Source of the DNA: Mimachlamys varia | Lineage: Eukaryota > Mollusca > Bivalvia > Pectinida > Pectinidae | NCBI GenBank assembly: GCA_947623455.1 | Contig: OX392527.1 | Coordinates: 48,094,401-48,158,400, forward strand | Length of the DNA stretch: 64,000 nucleotides | Direction: 5' to 3' | In this document: piece after piece, positions 49,901 through 61,900 of the stretch | Numbering within the stretch: the stretch's first letter is position 1 | Layout of the letters: the number at the start of each line of letters is the position of its first letter | Program-made: the position numbers and the translations under genes | The notes under the pieces: model-generated | Seen by the model: only the letters and a program-made list of their open reading frames with translations | Database searches by the model: none | Told to the model about the DNA's origin: nothing

Positions 49901-52900
49901 GCATTGAGAGTATGCTTAGCAAGGGGATATACAAACTTGTAAATAGTTTTCCTCTGGTATGAAGACTTGGAGAAAATGAGGGAGGGATGTAGCGGAACTG
50001 GACTGGGTCGATCATCAGCGACCAGGTAGCTCAGTTGGTAGAGTGTTGGTCTAGAGTTCAGAAGGTCCTGGGTTCGAACCCCGGTCTGGACGTTACATTT
50101 TCTCTTTCTCCTGTTACAATATTGGCGAGCTTGCCAACCCTTATTTAAAGCATTGAGAGTATGCTTAGCAAGGGGATATACAAACTTGTAAATAGTTTTC
50201 CTCTGGTATGAAGACTTGGAGAAAATGAGGGAGGGATGTAGCGGAACTGGACTGGGTCGATCATCAGCGACCAGGTAGCTCAGTTGGTAGAGTGTTGGTC
50301 TAGAGTTCAGAAGGTCCTGGGTTCGAACCCCGGTCTGGACGTTACATTTTCTCTTTCTCCTGTTACAATATTGGCGAGCTTGCCAACCCTTATTTAAAGC
50401 ATTGAGAGTATGCTTAGCAAGGGGATATACAAACTTGTAAATAATTTTCCTCTGGTATGAAGACTTGGAGAAAATGAGGGAGGGATGTAGCGGAACTGGA
50501 CTGGGTCGATCATCGGCGACCAGGTAGCTCAGTTGGTAGAGTGTTCGTCTAGAGTTCGGAAGGTTCCTGGTTCCAAACCCCGGTCTGGCCGTGCATTTTT
50601 CCCCTCCTGTTACACAGTTTATTTTGGTATTCAATAAAACTTCAAATATAATAATAATGAACAACTAATACTTCTTCCTTCTGAAATATGAAAAGCGCTT
50701 AAGACATGATATTTTGTTGGCAATTTTCTTTTTCGGAACAATTAAGTTGAAAAAGGTTTGTGACAAATGATTAACTTTAAGCGAAAAAATAAAATAGCGT
50801 TTAAATTGGTTTGATTGTACAGTATGGAGATACAGTGCAAGATAAAACCATTAGGTGCAAATTAGTTCGAAAAAATATTATCACCTCAAATCATGACCTA
50901 ATGTAACTTTAGTGGTCCTACAACGGCATATTATATTGCCGTGCTATTGTATTCTTCGCGATAACATTTAATCCAATACCCGAGGTTTTTTAATAAATAT
51001 AATTGTTCATATTAACTCATTGTTTGTGCTATATATGATACATATGTTAAAATTAATAATCATTGCTGGATTTCCACTAAAAATAAAATATGCTTAATAT
51101 AAAACCTGTGATTTTGTACAGAAAACGTGAAACTTAGCATTCGCTGAATTAAGGCGATATACAGTATTTGGCTTGTAGCTTCCTTGGAAGAAGCAAATTA
51201 TAGATTGAAAATTTTTACCTGCATTCAAGGTTACAGGGCCTAGCTTGGGTAAAAACATAACAAAACCTTAAAATGATTTCTTCTGAAATACTGATAGGCT
51301 TACACTGATGATATTTGGCTGGAATGTTTCCTGCAAGAAGGTGAACAAAGTTATGAATAAAATGACCTTGACATACTTTCCAGGTCATAGGAGGAAGTCT
51401 CTTTAAATCTGAACATGTTCAATTTAGAATGTTCTACTGCAGTCATAGATTTAGACCACTATAAGGTTACAAGTGAGAGATTAATACATGTACCAGGTGA
51501 GCGATTCAGGCCCACTGGGCATCTTCTATTAAATATTATGTGAAGAGTTATTTGAAAAAAGATTTCCAAAACTTTTTATGCTTTTAAGGGAAATTTCCTT
51601 TTTTCACCAAATTCGAATTTTGGAAAAAAAAGGGGTATACACTTCTTTGAAAAAAGATAACCATTGATATAAATACATTAAAATTGCATTCTCCAATACC
51701 TCATATTCTGTTTATGTTTTTATTGTTTCAGTGTTACCGTCCTGCTTCAGTAATAATGTCTTGGACCCCTTGTATTCTTCCGTGGACACCCCAATGTCTA
51801 TCTACATAGGCGCAAATATCGACATCTACTCCACAGTACAAATATACCGGGAAGGCATCTGTGAAACCACCCATATCAATCCACACTACGAATGGGATGT
51901 CTTCAGTGTTGATGAGGTATCTGGTAATGCCACGCACATCCTCCGTTTGACCGAACCCAATATTCCGTTCGATGCCTCGGAAATAGGACTGTACAAGGTA
52001 GCTTTGAAAGTGTATTACTTCAGTGGTTCACCAATCTGGCTGGAAGACGAGATGTACATCGGTGTATCCTATCCACCGCCTAATGCAGCCATTGTTGGCG
52101 GGTCTGTACGTATGCTTGGTGAGGGTTTCAATATCATAGATGGACTGACCCTGTCGTACGACATGAGTAAAGGTCCGGGATATACGTCTACTCTAGAAAT
52201 CGACTGGGCATGTACACCACTTGCGATAAGCTCGATTTACGACACATTGAATGTCGTCATCAATGAAGAAATTCTTTTTCCTGATGACCTTTCCCAGCAA
52301 TCCTGGGTTAACCATAGCTTTGTGTTAAACCGAATTGATGACCTGGTTCTTGCTGTAGAAAATTTAACATTTATTACCTACCTCAATACCAACGCTACCA
52401 AAGAGGAATTCTGCAACATCACAGCAACCGGAAATTTCTCAAATGAGTTTGTTCGGTTTGACAGTCAGGTGATAAGGGCTAATTATATGTACGCTGATTT
52501 GATCAGCTTAATTCAAATCATCGAAGAGAAAGTTAGCTATTACAATGACTTCCTTACATTCGCTGATTATTCTGTGTCATCTTCATCATTATCTACAATC
52601 AAGATTGCGGTTCAGAACTGGGTCAACACGGTCCAGAATGAAATGACACATTTGACGAATTTACGAAACATCATCAATGGAGTCAAAACATATATTCCTG
52701 ATAGCGATGCAGGAAATTACTCTAAGATTTGTGAACAAAGAACTTCATCATTCACTGCATTTGTCGGCCATCTTGTAAATGCTCCTGTGCAAGTCGAAGC
52801 TCTGTCCAAACCAGACTGGAATGGTCTGGCTTCAGAGGACAACCTGCTGAGGAACACCACTGAAACCTACGTTCAACAACAGTCTTGTTCTAACTTCAGG

Positions 52901-55900
52901 GAAACATCAAATGGATATGCGAGACTCGATATCAGTGACTCTGACGTTTTAAACTCTGTTGCGTTCATCTTATCCTTAAGAGTCACTGCCAATCAGTCGT
53001 TTAGCTACTTTCAGCAGAGAGTCCTGTCAGTACCAGGTAATCCTCCAGCTATAGACATCAGGTAAGTTTAACATCCGCAAGTATTATCTCATAGACAAAC
53101 AATGGTGTGGCACTTCTGTTCAGTAAATTTGTATTTTAGCGTGACTTGTACTAAAGGGCAAAGTCAGCCTTTAAATGCAACTTCTTTTTTCATTGTTTGT
53201 TAAAAAGCCTGTATCCATAAACTTTAAAAAAAAAAAAAAAAAAAAAACTCATAAACTGCACGGCAAATTACAACCAAATAAGCAGGAAATATCTCTCGGG
53301 GACGGGAATTCAGTTTTGGAGGACAACAGTTAAAAGTTGATAAATGTCTGAAAAAATTTTTGAGCCAGCAACCAAATGATTTTGATATGATTATATCTAA
53401 TATATAAATGCATGCATTTTAAAGTTTGAAAAGAAAAAACAAAATCAGTATGTGTAACAATGCAATGTGAAATATCTTGAGAATAAAAATGCTGTGATAT
53501 TTGATGAGTAACTTGCTAGCATGGAATATATACTACCACAGTTGTAAGGTCACATGGATCAAGAGTCCAGAATGCTTAATAACTTTTGATTATAAGACTT
53601 AAATCCATCTCAAGTTGAGTTCATTCACCCCTGAAAACTTATTTGATCTCTCCTAATTCAAAGGTTAGAATCTTTCATTGAAAAATTTAAGGGTGAATAA
53701 GTTAACTGTTTTGAAGGTGTTCAAAGACTTTTGATACATATGCATAGGTGATATATATGTGCCCTTTTATAGAAAACACATATATAAGTATCAAAACTAG
53801 TCAACATTCTTGATTAAAGCCAATTATTCCAGCAGTTAGACTTTTCATGGTCATCTTAACCTATTTGCCCTTTTGTTCATTAATGAAACTGGGTATATCA
53901 GATTTTAACAGATGATTTTAAATAAAATGATTAAAAAACATACTAAATAAAAGAATTATCTTCAATGGATGGGTAAGATATAAAATATTGCTGCAATCTC
54001 AACTTATGAACTTGGATTTGGACCAGCTCACATTGGAATTTTTTTCGTATATTTTCGTATTTCAGCTGTCGTTTAAACTGCTTACCGAAGACGGCAAGCA
54101 CCTCAATACTATCCCTAAGAGCTGGATGTTCCTCGTGTACCTATGCTGAGTTGACCACCATCAGCTACTCCTGGAATGTGTCTCACTTTGATACAGCAAC
54201 CAAAGCTATAACTGAGGTCCCTGGCTGGCAGGCTAGACTGGAGAGTGGTAAGTCTGCTCTGGAAATATCCCTGCTTCATTAATGGAATTTATGTGTATTA
54301 AGTTAATTTTTACATTTTGACCCTTTGTTAAAAATACCCCTTGTCCTTATCATCGACATGTAACAGGAGAAAGAGAAATTGTAGCAACCAGACCGGGGTT
54401 CAAACCCGGGACCTTCCGAACTCTAGACGAACACTCTACCACTGAGCTACCTAGTCGCCGATGATCGATCCAGTCCAGTTCTGCTACATTACTTTTTTCC
54501 AAGTCTTCGCCCCAACGATAACCCATATTTGGGTATCCCATTGCTTAGTGTATTCCCAATGCTTTAAACAATTAAGGGTTGGCAAGTTTGCCTATAACTA
54601 TTTTATTATAAGTCAATAACATATTTGCCATAGTGGCAAGTAAAGTATTAGATTCCCCAATCTAATTAAAATACAGATCCTCACTATTACTATCGTGTGT
54701 AGGATCTGACAGCGACCGATAGAAGGTCATGTGCAGATGACCTGTGTATTAACCAATCAAATCACAGCTTACCAGATTCAGAAAGTGGAAAGATTAAGCT
54801 TGTTTCGATTTGTTTCTAGACTCTTTGTTAGTCAAGAATAAAGTAGCAAGAAACCCGAAGACCTTATACGAAAAAGGGTGGTGCCCAGTTCAACTGTCTC
54901 TCCCCAAGGCGGGAGTCCTTTTAAGATAATATATGTTTGATTTGTAGTTTTTGGTTTGTCCAAAAAGAAATTTCAGCTGAAGGTAAAGACATAATTACAA
55001 AATATACTAATAAAAAGTTAGAACTTTCTTCTGAAAGAATCAAAACATTGCTTAGTTTGTGGAACTGAAAAAGAAGGCGATAACAGTAATAAATTTGCAG
55101 TGTAACAAGAAAGAGAATAGTGTGCTTCAATCGGGAATCAAACTCTTGATCTCCAGATTCCTAGCCGGATGCTCTACCACTGAGCTAAAGGGAAATTTCC
55201 TATAGCTCGAAGCTAGAAGGCGACCTAGATCTTATGTACAATTAAAATCTGTCACAGCAGCAGTATATCGTAAATCTTGATTATGCTATTGCACATTGAG
55301 TTTTATTGGCGACGCCAAATGAATAAGAATGATTCTTGATGGTGGTTGTCCAATCCTAAAATTTATTAATGGTTTGATTGTAGGCCAATATTCTTAATTA
55401 ACTTTATGACTCGCTAATAAATATATGTCTATACCTGATTTCATCAACGCATTGATTTTTCAGAATTGAACTCTCCTGCGTTTGTGCTTAACCCACAAAC
55501 CCTTTTACCGGACAGTAGTTACATCATTGAACTGAATATTACTCTGTACGGGAACTCTTCAAGTCTCACTCTCCTTCTAATTAATACAAACATACCACCC
55601 TATGGAGGAAAATACGAACTTTATCCAAACAGTGGTAAGTTTCTTGTTATAACAGACTGTTACTAATGGTCACTTTTTTCCCCAATGTGAGTGTCTTAAA
55701 AACAAATTAGGAAAAATTGGCTTCATTCAATATCCTCCACTGCAACACAGACAGTCTTTATGTAAATTTCGTGTCAAAAAAATTCATGTGCATTTCAAAT
55801 GAAATTCATTTGAAATTCACATGAATTTTTTCCCACAAGAATACCACATAAATTTCATGTGAATTTTTAGGTCACCTGAGACTTTAATTAAGTGACCTTT

Positions 55901-58900
55901 TCTTATAGTCTTTTATCCGTTGTCTTAAATGCGTCATCTGAGGGAGGGGCCAAAAGGGGTTAAAATAGTAAAAAAATTCAAAAATCTTCTTCTCCAGATA
56001 TGCTGGAATCAAAAATACTCTTCATAAATGGAAAGGTCTTAAGGTGCTTTATCAAAATGTAAATTTCATGCCCCCTGGACTTTCCCTCCTGGGTGGGGGG
56101 GTTGAAGTTTACTATAGTTTATTATTAAGAAAATGACACTTTTGGATATACTTTGTTCATTTTCAGTTGGAGATAATATAAAATTGGTTTGAATAATTAC
56201 CAGGACATGACGGTTTGATGTTGAGACTCTGGCCTCCCCCTGGAGCAGTGGGGAAGGGCTCAAAAGGATTAAATTGGCTAAACAGTCTTCTTCTCCAGAC
56301 CCAGATAGGCTGGAATCAAATTAGAATTTTTTATTATTTGCCATTTGCTCTAACATATAGAATTGCTCCATTTGCCTGTTTATTAATCTAATTTTAACAT
56401 TTTCTTTAAAGGTAGAGCTGGTGTAACACAGTTTACCATCAACTTCAGAAACTGGAAAGATGAGGGTTATCGGAAAACTCAGAATCCAGACATCGACTGG
56501 AAGGAATCCATTTTCTACAGAGTTCTTTCTAGGAAAGGTTCAGAGGATCCGACTCTTCTCTATCATGGAGGTGAGACATTTAATGATTTCTTCCTGTCTT
56601 TCTGCCGTTCATCCCTTCTGTCTGACTGGGGATGCCTTCATTTGTTAGACAGCAACTTGTATACATAGGCATCATGCCTTGGTCAGAGTGTTCCCACGAC
56701 AAATTTCAACCCGAAGCTTCACTACTCAATCATTTGAGGAATAGGTTGTAAAGTGAAATATTAGCTTTGGTGATTTGATGATGCAACTTGGGTAGTTAAC
56801 TTGGCATTTTGTTTGGTATCTAACTCATTAAATTACCCCTGAAGACACATTTGAACTCTTCTAATTCAAAGGTTGGAAAAATTCATTATGGAATTTCAGG
56901 GGTGAATGAGTTCTGGTTAGGTGTTTAATCCATTCATCCCTGGAGACACATTTGAGTTCTTCCAATTCAAAGGCTGGAATGGTTCATTATGAAATTTCAG
57001 GGGTGAATGAGTTAAGTGAAGTCAGCTGTGTATCACTATGGTTATCCGATGATGCAACTTGGGTATATTACTTGGTACTAAATTGCTTGGCATTTAACAG
57101 GGTTTTCCCGGGGACCCCACATTTTATGAATTTACGAGTCCTTGGAATCTAATCACATATAATATAGAGAAAAACTTTTTTAATTGGGAGTCCTATGGCA
57201 GTTTAAGGATTCAAAATGCAGGTTTTTGAGAGTCGGGGAGAAAAAACCTGATTTAAATGTATTTCAGCTAAGATTATAAATCTTGACAAACAATTTCAAT
57301 CTCCAAACATCCAGCTGGCAATTTTAAATTATTATATCTAAACAATTTTAAGGTTTGTCGTGTCAATGAAAACTTTCCGTCGATGGTTACCCACTGTTTT
57401 AACTGTCAGCTTAGAAATATTATACACTTAGCCTCTAGTTATCATTGTTTTAATGAATAATGGTGGTAATCAGAAAAATCTGATATAAAATTAAAATATT
57501 AGGTGCTTTCAGAACAATACTATTGGCATTGGTGACCATCAGTAAACAGTGGTAACCTAGGGCTGCTTTTATTTACAGTTGGCAACCATTGGTGCTGGTC
57601 ACGTAAGGAAAAATTAATCAATGTTTCTACCAATCCCTTTCTTGTTTAGGATCGGCAATGATGTCACAAACACACACAAAACATGGCACAATGTTAAGTA
57701 ATGCAAGTTCACTAGGGGATCCAGTCCTGGGGGTCAGGAAACCAACCCCCCCCCCCCCTTTTTTTTTTTGGAGGTGGAAAACGTTTATAACATTAAAATG
57801 GAAGTTTTTTCCGTTGTATCATTGAAAAAGTATAAGCTGGACCCCTTCCTTTTCGCAAATCCTGCATCGGTGTGTGACATTTGAGGCGATCTAAGTAAAG
57901 AGTGAAATTGTAAATTTTACAATTAGATCATCAAAAGAATGGTCTTTATAGATGTATATCAAAATTGTTAAAAATCAGAATTTTGAAAAAAATAATCAAT
58001 AAATTCTGAATTCATAGTTATATCTGTCGAAGTATAAAAATGTACATATATATTCATGATTTAGTTTTGGCATGTATTTTCATGAAGGTCAAGGAACCAG
58101 GAAAAAAGACAATATTATTTTTATTATTTTGCCATATTTATGTCTATTTACAGTTGAACGGAAAGTTGGTGTTTACCTGCCAGAGGGAAATTCAACCAAT
58201 CGTTTCGAACTGGAGCTTCTTCTGAGAATCTATGATATCTTTGGAGACTTTTCTGAAATTACTTGCACTGTCAGGGTAAGAGATAGCCTTTGCTTCCGGT
58301 CAGAGTTTCTGGACAAAGTGTATAATTCATTTTTTCGGCATGCTGTATCTATTACTAAATTTGAAAGGTGCAGCACATGTGTGTGTTACATCATCTTCAA
58401 TGATAGGGGGTGGCAGACTCTGCTGGTGGATTGTTTAGTCCCCGAGGTTTTCTGGAGCCTCCATAGCCACAGTTAATCTCATTTGAGTAGTGGCAAGGTA
58501 CATAATATACACATTTTCATAGTACACAATTTGAAATTATATAGAACTAGTTTAATTTAATTTCTAAATTCATAAATTAAAGGGTTTTACCCACCTGACC
58601 CTTCTGCTTCTACATTAGTTTAGAAATTTTGGATTCCTACCTTTTGGCCCCTAGCATCACTGAAGAGTCCTAGGAGGACGAAACAGCTGTATGGTGCAGT
58701 TTAATTCATTTTTTGGGCATGCTGTATCTATTTCTAAATTTAAAAGGTGCAGCACATGTGTGTGTTATGTCATCTTTAAACACATGGGAATTTTCCAATA
58801 TAGATAAGGATTATTATTGTAACCCCAAAAATATTTACTAGAGTAAAGAAACTGCATTGTTACATCTTTTGTAGAAAGTGAAATTATTGTTTCAATATAT

Positions 58901-61900
58901 TTATTAATTTGCAAGTCAAAATTGTAAATTTTAATACCTAAGCATTATTACCCAAACAAAAATTGTTGAAGTAGTGAAATTGCATGGTTACATTTTTTGT
59001 AGAAAGATAAAAAAAAAACCAATCAAATTATTGTTTTAAATATGTTAATTGATTGAAAAGTCAAAATGGTAAATTTTGATACATAAGCATTATTACCCAA
59101 ACAAAAATTGTTAAATAAAATAGCATGGTTACATATTTTGTAGAAAGACAAAACAATTGTCAAACTATTGTTTTGGATATATTAAATAATTTAAAAATGA
59201 AAGTCAAAATCATTAATTTTGATACATAATTTGTTTTCTGATTATAAGAAAACTAAGAAATAGATCAATAACATCTGATAATATCAGATCTGTCATGACC
59301 AAGGATGTGAGATAGGGAAATTCCACCAGAGGGATTTTCAAATTTGGTAAAACCTGAGGCTTTGCTCTATAACTTTGAAATAATACTGACTGTAGGCGTA
59401 TTGTACTGAGTATACATTTACTTATTGGTCGAATGGTGTTATACATATTCCACAACATTGTGGGGATTTTATTTTTCTCAATTGTTGTTGAAAAGTGTTT
59501 GTAGTAATTACCAGGCTAAGTTTTGATGCCGAAGAACTTTTTCTGGCTTTGCAATATATAAATTAAACCAAAAAACAAAACTTGGTCATTCCTTATTTTG
59601 TGATATAGAGATAAATTTCATCAGAAAAATTTGAATATTAAAATGATATTAAGATAAACTTGATTTCCTCCTTTCTTTTCCTTGTTGGATTATCTACCAC
59701 TGTCAGGTTCAACTAATTCTGGAATATCTCTTGATGAGCAGTTTTTATAATATTAAAAAAATTGTTCAGATTTAGAAATATTTAATTCATGTAAAGAACG
59801 ATCATGCCATACTGAAAGCCTTCTGTTTGACAGAGTTCTGCGCCCGTTGCCAATGTGACTGTGAAGGCAGTGACATCATACGTTGATACCATAGATGGTA
59901 ACATAGATTCGGCCATCGGGTCGGGAAATCTTAAACTGGTCACAATGTCTGTAGAAAATGCAGCCTCCACAATCAACGACTTGGTAAGTATATAAAGGAA
60001 AATCTGGATAGTATGAACCTTGTTTTAATGACCACCCCACATTTCAAGGTCCCCTTTTCCCTCTTTCTTAAGTCGCATTTGCACATTCGCATTGAAACAG
60101 TTTGGGTGGTGCTGACATTTTCTTATATACCCATTTTCAGGTCCCCTTTTCCCCTTTTCTTAAGAAATCCTTAATATGGTTCCTTAATTCATTGCCAAAG
60201 CCCCATGTAACTTGATTTAAGTTACATTTGCACATTCCCGTTGAAACCGTTCGGGTGGTGCTAAAATTTCATTATATTCATGAATGTACTTGGACCAAAC
60301 TGTAGGCAGAGCTAAAAATGCAGAGTGTTGGAGAATAGATAATATTAAATTAATTGAATGTGGCTTGACTATATTGAAACAGTTTCTTTTTGGAAAAAGA
60401 ATGTTATCACTCAGCTGAAACACCTGCTGGAGATGGAAACAGCCAAAGACGTTATTGCTGTAATTAAAGCTCCACTAAAACAAGACTGTCAGTTAAATAA
60501 AATAAATAAATGAAAAAAATATACAACATTTGATATAGTGCCCTATCTAGCCAAAATAAGCCACTTTTAATCGCTTTACAGTACAATTTTTATACAATCA
60601 ATACAATTAACAATTACAGTTCTCTGATATAAAATTCTGAGGAGTTCACATTCTTGAGCTGCCTTATCAGGTGCCATTTGAATTCATTAAGATTTCTGAT
60701 CTTGTTTCAATACAGGATTTTCCAAAGTCCAGTGTACCGGAGGATATGGGCAGTCTTGTAGTCCCACCAACATCAGTAGAGAATGACACAAGTTACAGCT
60801 GGGACGTACTGTGGGCCGACTACATCAACCCTCCATTTAACTCGGCCCAGGAAAACTTATCTGTCGTAAGTTTCTTCTAAGGCGACCTAAGCGTACTTAC
60901 ATAATTATGTACTAACTGTCCCAGTTTAGGATGGATAATCCTGTTGTTGAAACCTTAATTGCTATATTCTCCAATCTAATGATTTACCTAAGAAAGGACA
61001 ACTCAAATACGTGTACACTATATCATTTTCAAGAGTTATTCTGTCTCCTGGGCTTGTATAATACAAACATTTTATTTATGTTTGAATTTTGAGTATCCAG
61101 AATCTCACCCATACAAAGATTTTCCAAATACAAATATACAAATGCTGGACTTTTTCTACAGCATACTGTTAAGTGATTTTTGGTTTTGACATTTTGAAGG
61201 TCACAGAAGAGTACTCCTCGATATTACACAGTACTACTCTAGCAGAAGAAGGGGCTGGCATGGTCACCATTAAACACCTGGCTCAAGGTGTCGGCTCCGT
61301 TATCAACGATCCCACACTTATCGATGAAGAAGTCGTGGTAAGTTGTAAGACACCTATTTAAATAAGTAAATAAGTAGAGTTCATACACATGATATTGAAA
61401 AGTGCTTTTTTTGAAGCAATACATTCAAGAAAATTCACAACAGATCTTGATACATAAATTATATGTCTGGTTTGAAAAGGAAAAAAAAAATAAGACGAAA
61501 AAAATAGAAGTTGATTGTTATCTATTCTGCCCAAAATTAAAACTAAGATATTTTTTTTATTCATAACAGAGGACATTACATATTTGATACAGTAGCCTTA
61601 ATCAATATTGAATAACACTAAAAATGACTTTGAAGTTAGAAGAATATAAATGTACAGAATACACTTCATTTTGTAATATATAACAGCCGTTTTTTTAGTG
61701 AGTTACTTACCCTGATTTCAGTGAGTTACTTCCCTTGTTTTACAGAATACAGCAGTGACCACCAATGAACTCATACTAACGATGTTTCAAAACACCACTG
61801 TTGGAGATATGTACCCACTCTTTGCAGACTATGAAACAACATCCGAATGTGAGCAATATGAGCGAAAAATAATGTTCACTGTAACCTGTATAATTAAAGG

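Noticed and set aside
50020..50091. Genuine tRNA-Ser(AGA) gene
   Set aside because: The anticodon stem has mismatches, the long variable arm of tRNA-Ser is absent, and the unit is a tandem repeat.
49648..50664. 338-codon minus-strand ORF that looks like a repeat protein
   Set aside because: It is the antisense of four 249-bp tRNA-like units; the period is a multiple of three, so the frame stays open. No protein motif.
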